Of a stretch of 64,000 nt of DNA, positions 43,835 to 54,225 are shown one piece after another. Within the stretch, counting starts at the first letter, position 1. Every line of letters starts with the position of its first letter. Source of the DNA: Haematococcus lacustris (taxonomy: Eukaryota > Chlorophyta > Chlorophyceae > Chlamydomonadales > Haematococcaceae); contig JASKMD010000026.1 in NCBI GenBank assembly GCA_030144725.1, forward strand, positions 9,204,100 through 9,268,099, written 5' to 3'. Below the pieces are notes generated by a model. It did not search any database. It was not told the DNA's origin and saw only the letters and a list, made by a program, of their open reading frames with translations. A program made the position numbers and the translations under genes.

Positions 43835-44311
43835 CTTAGGTCCACCCTCAACAACATAGAGGTGCACGACTTCACGCTGCACTTGCCTAAGCTTCGCGCT
43901 GCGGTGCGCCTGGAGGAGGTGGCTGCAGCCTCAGCCAGGGCACCAACCAGAGCCGCACGCAAAGCCACAACAACTATGTGCAGTGTCGGGGTGGTTGTGG
44001 TGAATGTGGGGGACCATGCAAGCCAGCAGCGGGTGGCAGCAGCAGCAGCAGCAGCAGCAGCAGGGTGCAGCAGAGTTGTGCCAGCAGGTGTGCCCCCCCC
44101 ACAGCCCCACCCGCCCCCACAGCCCCCCCCACAGCAGCCACCACGGCAGCAGGGTCAGAGCTCCTGGGGCACAGCCCAAGGGGGGCAGATACTTTCACCC
44201 CCTGTTGAGCCGCCTCGAGGGCCGACGGCATCACCTGATTTACGGCACATGTATCAGTTGGCTCTAGCTGCAATCGCCACCCATGGGCAGGCTGCTCCAG
44301 CTCAAGGTAGC
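43835..44311 (+). pseudogene. Interrupted gene, piece 2 (unknown function)
   Basis: Continues the frame from 37,900: RSTLNNIEVHDFTLHLPKLR, then an Ala-rich helix-prone stretch, a poly-Ala tract from CAG repeats (44,037-44,061), a Pro/Gln-rich tract, and LRHMYQLALAAIATHGQA. It ends at the Gypsy insertion; GTAGC (44,307-44,311) is repeated at 60,181-60,185 and the frame continues there. Confidence 0.6.
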
Positions 44312-44611
44312 TGTAACGTGCGGGGACGCAACGTCAGATGACCTTTTGACACAAGCTCGAAGGCCGGTCCAGTCGAGGCGGTGACTTCCGACTAGGGTGT
44401 TGGGTTACAGCGGTGTGTTGCGAGAATGGCTAGAGCTTAGAACGGGGCTCCCTGGGATCGAACCAGTTGTACTCACGAACGCAATGTCGCTAGTCTTTGA
44501 CCTGCCAAATCTCACACTACACGTGTAACCCGCGTCCCGCGACGGCTCGCATTCACGAGACAGCCCAGACGACGCGAAGCGGCAATCTCTTCCAGAGGTG
44601 CGCACTTTACA
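44312..44611 (-). repeat. 3' LTR of the Gypsy element
   Basis: 300 bp, TG...CA. It serves as the reference showing where Copia entered the other LTR: CTCGAAGGCCGG at 44,352-44,363 is intact here. Contains a tRNA T-arm-like CTGGTTCGATCCCAG on the minus strand (44,451-44,465). Confidence 0.93.
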
Positions 44612-44624
44612 TTCCTCCCCCTCC
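44612..44624 (-). promoter_or_regulatory. Gypsy polypurine tract
   Basis: GGAGGGGGAGGAA on the minus strand immediately before the 3' LTR. It is the expected plus-strand primer site for reverse transcription. Confidence 0.85.
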
Positions 44625-44862
44625 AAAGGGGCTTCCGTTCCGCCACGGGTAAAACCACGTGACTCGCATTGCCTACAGCATGCTGATTTAGCTACTGGGC
44701 AACCCAAAGGGCGCACCAGGTCATAGCTTAGGGAGCGGTCAAAGACCATCGTGCCGACTAGACACAGGGAAACCATAACCACACAGGTAGCAGCTGACCA
44801 GAGGTACAAGCATGCTGAGAATGCCAAAGTCCAGCAGCATACCAGCATGCATGGCCTAGGAC

Positions 44863-47800
44863 TTACTTTAGGTTGTGAGCTGCATTGTACTCAGCCAGGA
44901 TCTTGTCACAGCCAACCAAGTTGGAACGTGGCTCCCAGGTGTTGTGGTCGGCATCATAGCCTTCCCACTGCACCAGGTACTCCTTGGCCTTTCCTGCATG
45001 CACATGTCTGTGGTCCAGCAGACGCTCAACATAGTACACAGGCTCCTCATCAAGCCACTCAACAGGCGGAGGCATGAAGCCCACATCAGTGCCAGTGTAG
45101 GGTTTGATGAGTGACACATGGAACACAGGATGAAGACGTGACATGGAGGCAGGCAGCTGCAGGTTCACTGCAACTTGACCAACCAAGTCAAGCACCTTGA
45201 AGGGGCCCACAAAACGTGGCAGCAGCTTACGTGCTTTGCCTGGCTTCAACCTCATGTTCTTAGTGCTGAGCAGGACCATTTGACCCACCTTGTAATGCAC
45301 ATCTCGACGGTCCTGGTTGGCATAGGCAGCTTGACGTTGCTGAGCAGCCTGCATGCATAGCTTGGCCTTAGCCACAGCCTCCTGCCACCAAGTAGCATAG
45401 GACAGGCCTTCAGGGCACCGCCCCTTGTCAGGTAGAGAGTGGAGCATAGGGGTAATGGGGGACTGTCCGGTGTTAACCAGGAACGGTGTAGACTTGATGG
45501 ACTCTTGCCATGAGTTGTTCACAACAAACTCAGCAAGTGACAGATAGTCAGGCCAATCAGATTGGGTGGGAGAGATGTAATGACGTAGCATCTCTTCCAA
45601 CACACGGTTGTACCTCTCAGTCTGGCCATCAGACTGAGGGTGATAGGAGGAAGACAGGGAACCTCTCATGCCCAGCAACTTCTGCACATGGTGCCAGAAA
45701 GTGTTGTGGAAATGGGGCCCACGGTCAGAGACCATGTCTTTTGGCAGGCCATGCAGTTTGAAGACATTGTCAACAAACAGACGGGCAAAGCCCTTGGCAT
45801 TCATGCTCTCCTTGCAGGGCACAAAGTGCACCATTTTACTGAGCCTGTCAACAAAGACACAGATGGCATCAAACCCATGTGAAGCAGATGGCAGCTTGGT
45901 GATCAGGTCCATTGACACTGACTCCCAACGGTAATCTGGAATGGACAGTGGGTTGAGTAAGCCACCAGGCTTCAGTGTGGAGGACTTGTCACGCTGGCAG
46001 GCATCACAGGTAGTGACATAGTGCCTGACATCAGCACGCATGGTGTCCCAGTAGAACACTCGTGACAGCCTCTCAAGGGTTTTGGTTATACCCACATGAC
46101 CAGCATAGGCAGCATCATGCATTTCATGCAGAATGTACTCACGCAGTTCAGGGTCATTGGGAACCATCACTGTGCCCTTGCCAGTGCGCCGCCACAGGCC
46201 ATGGTCGTGTTCAGCAGTAAACGCAGGGTCAAGCCGGTAACCATGGACCAGGTGATCAGCCAGTTCCAATGGGTGGGCAGGAGCTGCAGGATAGTGCACT
46301 GAGGTGTCAGCAGCAGATGGGGCCTCAAGCTCAGGGAGCCTACTATGGTGAGCAGCAACAGGATTATCAGACACTGTGGGCCGGGGGGCCAAAGCATCAA
46401 CGGCAGTGGGGGCATTTGAGGGAGTACCCACAGGTGGAACCTGGGGCAGAGCCTGCGCCACACGCACTTCCCCCCTCTCCAAAAACTGTTTAGCTTGCCG
46501 CCGGGTGGTAACAACACACACCATGGCACAGTCCTGGGGTCCAGCAGGTATCCGGGACAGTGGGTCAGCAGGATTAGCATCACCTGGCAGGTACTGCAGG
46601 TCGAATGTAAACCGTGACAGAAACTCCATCCACCTAGCCTGACGTCTAGACAACACCTTCTGGGTGGGCAGAGCAGTCAAAGGCTTATGATCGGTGAAGA
46701 GTGTGAATGGTACACCCTCAAGGTAACACCTCCACTCCTTGCATGCAGTGATGAGGGCAAGAAGCTCTTGCTCACCAGTGGTGTAGTTACGCTCAGCAGA
46801 AGATAGCTTCTTGCTGAGGTATGCAAGGGGGTAGCCATCTTGCATCAGGACTGCTCCTACTCCTTGGAGTGAGGCATCACAGTAGACCTGGAAGGGCTGG
46901 GTGTGATCAGGTAGACGTAGCATGGGGACCTGGGCAACAGCAGCTTTGAGGGAAGCAAAGGCTTTCAGCTCATCAGCAGGCCAATTGTGCCACAGAAATG
47001 AGTCACCAGCTTTGCCACACAGATCTGTGAGAGGTGCAGCTAGGACACTGAAATTATGCACAAATTTGCGCACAAAATTAGCAGCACCTAGGAATGACTG
47101 GAGCTGTTGCAGGGATTGAGGCACAGGCCAGGAAGAAATGCTCTTGATTTTCTCAGGGTCCACAGCAATTGCACCAGCAAAGATGACATGGCCAAGGAAT
47201 TTCAGCGTGGTACGCATGAATTCACATTTGGACTGCTTGGCAAAGAGCTTGTTGAGCCTCAGGAGGTCAAAGACCTTTCTGAGATGCTTCAAATGCTCGT
47301 CCACAGATTTGGACATGACCAAGATGTCATCCAGGTACACCAGGGCACACTGGTTCAGGACTGGGGCAAATGCATCATTCATGACACGCTGGAATGTAGC
47401 AGGTGCATTGCAGAGCCCAAATGACAGTACCTTGAACTGGTAGTGGCCGTCAGGGGTCCTGAAGGCCGTTTTGGGCACATCTTCAGGGGTGATCCTGATC
47501 TGGTTGTAACCTGCTTGAAGGTCTAGGGAAGAAAACACAGTGCAACCTGACAGCTTGTCAAACAAGTCATCAATCCTGGGCAGTGGATACTGATCCCTGA
47601 TGGTGATCTTGTTGAGCTGACGGTAATCAAGGCACATGCGTAACTCACCAGACTTCTTCTTGACAAACAGGATAGGAGCAGCAAAAGGACTGGAGCTTGG
47701 TTCTATCATGCCCTTGGCAAGTAGGTCCTGCACCTGCTTCTTCAGTTCTGCATGCTCATCCTGGCTCATGCGGTATTGAGGTACCACAGAGGGTCGTGCA

Positions 47801-48600
47801 TCAGGCACAAGGGGTATGGCGTGGCCCACAGGACGCTCAGGTGGCAGAGATGTGATGGGTGCAAACACATCAGCATACTCATCCAGCAAAGCATTGAGTG
47901 CCTGGGACACACCTGGAGGTAGGTCAGGTTCAGCTGGAGCTGGATCAGGGGTACTTGAATTGTCCACAGTGATCAGGGCCAGGACACCTGTGCCTCCTTT
48001 TCGAAACCACCTGGCAGCAACTTTTGCAGAAGCCAGAGGGGGTTTTGCACGTAGAGCATTGACCAGGAAAGAGGCAGGGTTGCTTACAGCAGACTGCCCT
48101 GACTGAGACACACCAGCAGAAGGACATGGCAGCACTACTGGCTCACTCTTGTCACATGCCAGGCTGAGTGTCTTGTCCTGGTATGACATCACGGCCTCAT
48201 GTTCATTCAACCAGTCATTCCCCAGCAGCACATCAAAGTCTGGCAAGAGGGAAGGCATGACATTGAGTTGGCAGGGTACAGTAACACCTGGCAATCTCAG
48301 CTCAGCCTTGACAAACTGGGAACAGCTCAACACAGTGTTGTTAGCAGCATGCCACTCTTGCATGTGCTTCAACATGTGGACAGGTACAGCATGTGCAGCA
48401 ACAAATGATGCACTGACAAAGCTGTGGGTAGCACCAGTGTCACACAGGACACGTGCAGGATGCTCATTCAGGTGACCAGCAAAGGCAAAGTGCAGGGATT
48501 CCCCATCAGCATGTGCAGCAGTTAGCACATGGGCAGGTTCACACACAATGCATGCCTCAGAGTACTCAGCACAGTTTTGGTTTACTGGCTGAGCAAACTC
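44863..48600 (-). CDS. Gypsy Pol with C-terminal chromodomain
   Basis: Open from just after the gag TAG (48,601-48,603) to 44,863, same frame as gag. Counting from the GTG at 48,546: retroviral-type protease CDTGATHSFV near 35-44, reverse transcriptase with LDYRQLN, LDLQAGYNQI and YLDD (404-407), RNase H (VYCDASLQGVGAVLMQ near 548), integrase zinc finger (H...H...CDACQRDK) and core (VSMDLITKLP, DRLSKMVHF, VSDRGPHF, HPQSDGQTERYNR), then a chromodomain (YYVERLLDH, EYLVQWEGY, NTWEP) near 1163-1215. Protease-RT-RH-integrase order plus the chromodomain makes it a chromovirus, which would target heterochromatin. No internal stop or frameshift, so pol looks intact. Confidence 0.95.
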   Translation of the reverse strand, partial: EFAQPVNQNCAEYSEACIVCEPAHVLTAAHADGESLHFAFAGHLNEHPARVLCDTGATHSFVSASFVAAHAVPVHMLKHMQEWHAANNTVLSCSQFVKAELRLPGVTVPCQLNVMPSLLPDFDVLLGNDWLNEHEAVMSYQDKTLSLACDKSEPVVLPCPSAGVSQSGQSAVSNPASFLVNALRAKPPLASAKVAARWFRKGGTGVLALITVDNSSTPDPAPAEPDLPPGVSQALNALLDEYADVFAPITSLPPERPVGHAIPLVPDARPSVVPQYRMSQDEHAELKKQVQDLLAKGMIEPSSSPFAAPILFVKKKSGELRMCLDYRQLNKITIRDQYPLPRIDDLFDKLSGCTVFSSLDLQAGYNQIRITPEDVPKTAFRTPDGHYQFKVLSFGLCNAPATFQRVMNDAFAPVLNQCALVYLDDILVMSKSVDEHLKHLRKVFDLLRLNKLFAKQSKCEFMRTTLKFLGHVIFAGAIAVDPEKIKSISSWPVPQSLQQLQSFLGAANFVRKFVHNFSVLAAPLTDLCGKAGDSFLWHNWPADELKAFASLKAAVAQVPMLRLPDHTQPFQVYCDASLQGVGAVLMQDGYPLAYLSKKLSSAERNYTTGEQELLALITACKEWRCYLEGVPFTLFTDHKPLTALPTQKVLSRRQARWMEFLSRFTFDLQYLPGDANPADPLSRIPAGPQDCAMVCVVTTRRQAKQFLERGEVRVAQALPQVPPVGTPSNAPTAVDALAPRPTVSDNPVAAHHSRLPELEAPSAADTSVHYPAAPAHPLELADHLVHGYRLDPAFTAEHDHGLWRRTGKGTVMVPNDPELREYILHEMHDAAYAGHVGITKTLERLSRVFYWDTMRADVRHYVTTCDACQRDKSSTLKPGGLLNPLSIPDYRWESVSMDLITKLPSASHGFDAICVFVDRLSKMVHFVPCKESMNAKGFARLFVDNVFKLHGLPKDMVSDRGPHFHNTFWHHVQKLLGMRGSLSSSYHPQSDGQTERYNRVLEEMLRHYISPTQSDWPDYLSLAEFVVNNSWQESIKSTPFLVNTGQSPITPMLHSLPDKGRCPEGLSYATWWQEAVAKAKLCMQAAQQRQAAYANQDRRDVHYKVGQMVLLSTKNMRLKPGKARKLLPRFVGPFKVLDLVGQVAVNLQLPASMSRLHPVFHVSLIKPYTGTDVGFMPPPVEWLDEEPVYYVERLLDHRHVHAGKAKEYLVQWEGYDADHNTWEPRSNLVGCDKILAEYNAAHNLK

Positions 48601-50226
48601 CTATTTGCGCTGATACTTCTGAAAGTGCTTCACCATGCCATTGGCCTCCATCCTGGCAGTCTGAGGGCGTCTACCCTGGTACTGCCTGGAGGGACCAGTA
48701 TGGTCACCACCACGGTCAGGGCTGCGGTCACGCTTTGCAGCCTTGTAGGGGGCAGAGCCACCCTTCTTCAGGTCTTGCATCAGCTCCCAGGTACCAGCAT
48801 CCTTCATGGCCTCTTCCTTGCTCATGCCAGAGGCCTTCCTCTTGCAATGCTTGGTCCAGTGGGACGACAGTCCACAGTGGTAGCAATAGCCACTGGCAGG
48901 AGGGGGACCCTCACTGTCAGCTGAGGGAGCAGCAGGACGCCCAGGAGGTGGACCAGGAAACCTGGCCAGGTTCTGCAGCCCACGTTGCACTTGGGCCACC
49001 TGGTGCACAGCAGCAACCGGGCGCCTTGAGGCAGGATGCACACCAGAGCCAGCAGCAGCCACAAGGGCCTTGTGGTTGGTGATGGCAGCCTTAATGGCTT
49101 CATCCAAAGTGGGGGCCACAAGGGCACGCAGATCCTTGGCAACAGGACCACGCAGATCTGCTGACAGGCCACGCTGGAAGACATTCACAAGCATGGAATC
49201 TGTCATGCAGTCCTTGCCAGCCAAGGTGAGGGTGTTCCTGAAGTCAGTAATGTATGCTGACAGGGCAACACCATTAGTCATACGCAGGTGAGTTGAGTCA
49301 AGGAGCTTAGCACGTGCTGCATCAGCATCAGTGGTGAGGTCCTCTCCTACAAACTCAAGGAACTGCTGTGACAGGTAGGGCCATGTGGGGTAGCCAGAGT
49401 GGGTCAGGGCATATGAGTCCCTAACAGACTGGAACCACACATCCCTAGCCTTCCCTGACAGGAAAGAGGGCAGAGCAAGAGCAGGGTCCAGGCCATGTGC
49501 AACACAGTGTGCTTCAAGGTCTTCCAGGAATGACAGAGCACGGCGACCGGAGGTCGAACTGGCATCAGTCCACCGCTCAGTCACGGGCAACCCGCGACGT
49601 GAGTTGGAATCAGGACCAGCAACAGCAGTGGCATTGGCAGGCAGGGGCGCAGCAGTGGGGCGAACCCCAGCATACTTGTCCCGCACAGCAGCAAGTGTGC
49701 GAGGGTTCGAAGTGCCGGGTGAACCCGAGGCAACATCTTTCTGCGCAACAGGCTGGTGCATTGCAGCAGTCAAGTGTTGGAGTGCGCGCAGAGCAGCAGC
49801 CAAAGGCCTGACTAGCTGCGACGCTACTTCGACTGGCCTCTTAGCTGGGCTAGGGCTAGCTGACAGCAAAGCAGCATTAGCAGCACGCTTAGCACCAAGA
49901 GGACTCACCAGCGAACCAGCTTGCTGGTTGTTGGCCTGCGCTGCGACCAGTTGCGCCTGGAGGGTGGCAATTTGCGCGTTGAGCTCGTCGACTGGAGTCG
50001 AAGTGCTGTCGAATTGGTCCAGGCCAAACTCGTCCAGGAGCTCTTCACCCTCAGCCAACTGTTGGCCTCCTGCGGGAAGTAAAGCGGGCAACTCGCCCGG
50101 CTCCGGTGCTGCACCGAGTGCAGGACCCGTCTCCGCTGTAGCTGTAACAGCTAAAGCTGGAGGAAGGACGCCAGAGGCGCCATTGGTTTTATTCGCCGAA
50201 GCGACATTCTGGGTAGTTGAAGTCAT
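48601..50226 (-). CDS. Gypsy Gag
   Basis: 541 codons from ATG (50,226) to TAG (48,603-48,601). An Ala/Gln-rich N-terminus with a likely coiled coil (VDELNAQIATLQAQLVAAQ) precedes the retrotransposon-gag capsid region (around FLEDLEAHCVAHG, ARDVWFQSV, AYITDFRNTLTLAG, NVFQRGLSADLRG). Near the end is a CCHC knuckle, CYHCGLSSHWTKHC. The TAG is the only stop between gag and pol; both lie in one frame across 1,788 codons. Confidence 0.92.
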   Translation of the reverse strand: MTSTTQNVASANKTNGASGVLPPALAVTATAETGPALGAAPEPGELPALLPAGGQQLAEGEELLDEFGLDQFDSTSTPVDELNAQIATLQAQLVAAQANNQQAGSLVSPLGAKRAANAALLSASPSPAKRPVEVASQLVRPLAAALRALQHLTAAMHQPVAQKDVASGSPGTSNPRTLAAVRDKYAGVRPTAAPLPANATAVAGPDSNSRRGLPVTERWTDASSTSGRRALSFLEDLEAHCVAHGLDPALALPSFLSGKARDVWFQSVRDSYALTHSGYPTWPYLSQQFLEFVGEDLTTDADAARAKLLDSTHLRMTNGVALSAYITDFRNTLTLAGKDCMTDSMLVNVFQRGLSADLRGPVAKDLRALVAPTLDEAIKAAITNHKALVAAAGSGVHPASRRPVAAVHQVAQVQRGLQNLARFPGPPPGRPAAPSADSEGPPPASGYCYHCGLSSHWTKHCKRKASGMSKEEAMKDAGTWELMQDLKKGGSAPYKAAKRDRSPDRGGDHTGPSRQYQGRRPQTARMEANGMVKHFQKYQRK

Positions 50227-50250
50227 GTTGACTGGACCGCGAGCTTAAAT

Positions 50251-50268
50251 GCTCGGGGTCGGAAACCA
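50251..50268 (-). promoter_or_regulatory. Gypsy primer-binding site
   Basis: Two bases after the 5' LTR, the minus strand reads TGGTTTCCGACCCCGAGC, complementary to a tRNA 3' end (...GGAAACCA). I could not assign the tRNA species. Confidence 0.7.
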
Positions 50269-50270
50269 GC

Positions 50271-50322
50271 TGTAACGTGCGGGGACGCAACGTCAGATGA
50301 CCTTTTGACACAAGCTCGAAGG
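50271..50322 (-). repeat. 5' LTR of Gypsy, inner 52 bp, before Copia insertion
   Basis: Identical to 44,312-44,358 plus the GAAGG at its end (the target sequence). The LTR continues at 59,933. Confidence 0.93.
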
Positions 50323-50571
50323 TGTAGAAGAGCGTGGGACAGACGAGACACCAGACGAGGGTTATTACAGCGAGAGCCTAGATCATGGCACAGAGGCAGG
50401 CTCTCATACCTGTAGAAGAGCGTGGGACAGACGAGACACCAGACGAGGGTGCCTACTACAGGCCTGTCACCACGCTAAATACCAACTGTCACTCGGAGTC
50501 ACTCAGAAGCTGGACAGCTGGACCTATCACCGGTGCAAGATAGGATCTGCACCGGGGCATGATTCACAACA
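50323..50571 (-). repeat. 3' LTR of the inner Copia element
   Basis: 249 bp. The first about 38 bp recur as an internal direct repeat starting at 50,411 (TGTAGAAGAGCGTGGGACAG). The plus strand just outside reads CTCCCACTCAG, so the polypurine tract CTGAGTGGGAG lies at 50,572-50,582. Confidence 0.93.
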
Positions 50572-50727
50572 CTCCCACTCAGGTGTACAGCTACTAAGAC
50601 GCAAACAACTTCAACTTTTAGCTGTTTCAGGCATACAGGCCTGTGCTTGCTCAACACCACAAACCAGTCCGTGCTTAAGCAGGCTAGATACAGACAGACT
50701 GTTTCAGGCATTCATGCCTGTGTCTGT

Positions 50728-52187
50728 CTACATGCTGCTGATCCCGCAGCCCTCTTTGGCATACCCGAGCTTTACTGCTGCCAGGGGCTTGGTCATGACA
50801 TCTGCCACCATCTCTGATGTGCTGCAATAGGTGAACATTACCTCCCCTCGGGCTGCTCGCTCCCTGGCAAAGTGGTGATGAACGCTGATATGCTTGGAAC
50901 GTGCTGAGGCCATAGGGTTGTTCAGCAGTTGCAGGGCAGCCTGGTTGTCACACATGATGTTAACACATGTGCCAGGCAGTCCTAGGTCCTGCATGAGCTT
51001 CCTCAGCCATACCGCCTCCTTAACGGCTCCTGATGCAGCCATGTATTCTGCCTCTGCAGTGGACATGGCTACGGTGGGCTGCAGCCTGCTTGACCAGGAA
51101 ATGGCTGCACCATGCAGGGTGAAAACATACCCAGTGGTGCTGCGTGCAGTGTCTTTGTCTCCTGCATAGTCAGCATCACAGTACCCTTGCAGGCTGTCAT
51201 TGCCCCCGAAGACCAACCCCTGGCTGGCTGTGCCCTTGAGATAACTGAGCACTGCCTTGGCTGCTGTCCAGTGCTGCTGTGTAGGTGCTGCCATGTGCCG
51301 TGCCAGTGCTCCCACTGCGTAGGCAATATCAGGCCTTGTGCAGCATGACAGATAGAGCAGACTACCTACCAGGGCACTGTAGCTGTGGTGCTCAGTGTCC
51401 AAGGCATCACCCTCCTTAACTAGCTTGGTGCCTGGTGCCATTGGTACTGCCTTGCTGTGTGCCTCAGCCATGCTGTATGTGCTGAGTAGCTCCTTGATGT
51501 ACTGCTGCTGGTCAAGCTGCAGTGTACCCTGTGCCCTGTTCCTACTGATCTGCATGCCCAAGAACCACCTGGTCTGACCCAGGTCCTTGATGCCAAAAAC
51601 TGAGGACAGGCGCTGCTTGACAAAGTCCAGACTGTCAAAGTCGCCCTTTTCTGTGCACAGCAGGCAATCGTCTACATACACAAGAAGATAAACAGTGCCA
51701 GATGGCCGAGGCAGCATGAACAGAGCAGGATCAGACTCAGAGGCACAAAACCCCATGCCTTCAAGTTCCTGCTTCAGCTTAGCATGCCATGCACGAGGTG
51801 CCTGCCTCAGCCCATACAGAGCCTTCTGCAGCCTGCACACAGTGTTACGGCTGCCCTCTTCAAACCCCTCTGGCTGCTGAATGTGAATGATTTCGTCAGG
51901 CTGCAGTGTGCCATTCAGAAAGGCAGCCTCAACATCAATCTGATGTACCTCCATGTCCCGTGCAGCTGCCAGTGCCAGCAGAGCTCGCAGGGTGGTGTGC
52001 TTGCTCACAGGTGCATACACATCACCCACATCCACACCTGACACTTGCATAAAGCCCTTTGCCACCAGTCGGGCTTTGAACTTCTCAATGGCTCCTGTGG
52101 CATCACGCTTAATCTTCAGCACCCACTTAGTAGGCAGCACTCGTGCACCAGGTGGCCTTTCAACCAGAGTCCATGTGCCATTAGCAT
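50728..52187 (-). CDS. Copia reverse transcriptase-RNase H (3' part of pol)
   Basis: Continues pol beyond element C from ANGTWTLVERPPG: WVLKIKRDATGAIEKFKARL, QIDVEAAFLNG, ALYGLRQAPRAWH, LLVYVDDCLLC (active-site Asp pair), LGMQISRN, CDADYAGDKDTARSTTGY and STAEAEYMA (RNase H), end VADVMTKPLA...GISSM. It is open throughout. The left boundary is the element C end, not a native start. Confidence 0.9.
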
Positions 52188-52379
52188 CACTCATGATAAA
52201 CAAGGACCGGTCGCGATTGGGCCGACCATAGCCCATTGAAAACTAGAGTAGAAGGCCGTTCGAACGGTACAAGTCTTACGTAACTCCGTGCATCCGTTGC
52301 GACGCAAATGGGCCGCGAATTTCATAACCAAGCAATCTGCACAGATGTCGGTTGTCCTTAGTCTGCACAGCTTCTGCTA

Positions 52380-52715
52380 GTCGACATCTGCACAGATGCA
52401 GGCGATGTCGACATCTGTGCAGCTGCGGAAAGTCGACATCTGCACAGATGTCGTATACCGCGACCAACATCTGTGCAGCTGCTGACGACGACATCTGCAC
52501 AGATGTCGACTATTACATTCAATGCTTGGCTGTGCAGATGTTGACACCGACATCTGTGCAGCTGCTAACGACGACATCTGCACATATGTCGACTATTACA
52601 TTCGAGCCTTGGCTGTGCAGATGTTGTTTGTAGCATCTGCACAGATGTCGACTATTACATTCGCGGCTTGGCTGTGCAGATGTCGTTGCTTCATCTGCAC
52701 AGATGTCGACTATTT
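52380..52715. repeat. Left palindrome array of element C
   Basis: Repeated CGACATCTGCACAGATGTCG (a near-perfect palindrome) with variants ACATCTGTGCAGCTGC, separated by ATTACATTC spacers. Confidence 0.9.
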
Positions 52716-52734
52716 CATCGACTCTTACATCCGC

Positions 52735-53010
52735 AAAGCACATGCATTGACACCCAAACATCCCGCAACACCCCCGCAAAACACATGTATTGACCACCAA
52801 ACACCCCGCAACACCTTGCTACACCCCCGCAAAACACATGTATTGACACCCAAAACACCCCGCAACATCCCCGCTAAACACATGTATTGACGACCCAACA
52901 CCCCGCAACACCCCCGCAAAACACATGCATTGACACTCAAACATCCCGCAACACCTCGCAACATCCCCGCAAAACACATGTGTGGATACCCAAACATCCC
53001 GCAACACCTC
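52735..53010 (+). repeat. Tandem repeat with CCCGCAACACCCCCGCAAAACACATG
   Basis: About five imperfect units of 55-70 bp sharing CGCAAAACACATGTATTGAC and CCCGCAACACC. Confidence 0.88.
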
Positions 53011-53217
53011 GCTACGGGACTTGCAAGCACATGTCTCGATGCACCATCACTCCACAACACCTCAATATGGCTATGCTAAGCACATGCATTGATGCACCCA
53101 ATGATAATAACACCTCCCTACGATGTGACAAGGTAGCAACGACACAACACAACAAGAAGGTGACACCACACACCACCATCACCATCACCATCACCATCAC
53201 TCAGGTTAAACATGCAT

Positions 53218-53520
53218 CACCATCACCACACATCACCACACATCACCACACATCACCACACATCACCACACATCACCACACATCACCACACATCACCACA
53301 CATCACCACACATCACCACACATCACCACACATCACCACACCACACCACACCACACCACACCACACCACACCACACCACACCACACCACACCACACCACA
53401 CCACACCACACCACACCACACCACACCACACCACACCACACCACACCACACCACACCACACCACACCACACCACACCACACCACACCACACCACACCACA
53501 CCACACCACACCACACCACA
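53218..53520 (+). repeat. CATCACCACA array passing into CCACA array
   Basis: A 10-bp unit CATCACCACA to about 53,338, then a pure CCACA pentamer to 53,520. The longer unit looks like the progenitor of the shorter one. Confidence 0.95.
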
Positions 53521-53724
53521 ACCCAACAAGGTGACAACACAACAACATCGCAACAAGGCGGCAAGATGACGAGGACAACAAGCACGGGCTGACAACCACC
53601 CAAGCGCTCAGCTATCCCTTTTGAGAGGGATGGGTAGGGTCATTGTGGTGTGTGGGCATGGCATGGCCAGGGTGGGCTGGGTGGGCTGCTACTACTGGAT
53701 CCCACTCCAAGCTGCCCGCTCCAG

Positions 53725-53885
53725 GTTGCTACGCCAAGGGTAGGGTAGGGAGAGGGCTGCTACGCCAAGGGTAGGGTAGGGAGAGGGCTGCTACGCCAAG
53801 GGTAGGGTAGGGAGAGGGCTGCTACGCCAAGGGTAGGGTAGGGAGAGGGCTGCTACGCCAAGGGTAGGGTAGGGAGAGGGCTGCA
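53725..53885 (+). repeat. 31-bp tandem repeat GCTACGCCAAGGGTAGGGTA
   Basis: Five near-identical units, each with GGGTAGGGTAGGG, which could form G-quadruplex structures. Confidence 0.93.
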
Positions 53886-54225
53886 GCGTGTGTCGTGGGG
53901 CGGGGGGTGGGAAAGGCGGGAGGTAGGTGGGGTGCCAGGCTTGGGGGTGGTGGGACAGGGGAGGGGAGGGGGAAGGGGGAAGGAGGAAGGGGGGAAGAGG
54001 GAAGGGCTGACCGTGGGACCTGCAGTAAACAGTGGGCATCTTTGCGGTTAGGCTGGGCATCCGACCACCCATGTGCAAGGGTTGGCCACTCACTCTTTGC
54101 TAGCGCCACTTCTATACCTACCTGGCAGCGCCTCCATGGCTGCAGCTCCTGGCTGCTCCTGCGCTCCATGCGCCTGCTTCTTGTGGTAGGGTGATGGAGG
54201 AGGTGGTGGTGGGGGAGGGAGGGGA

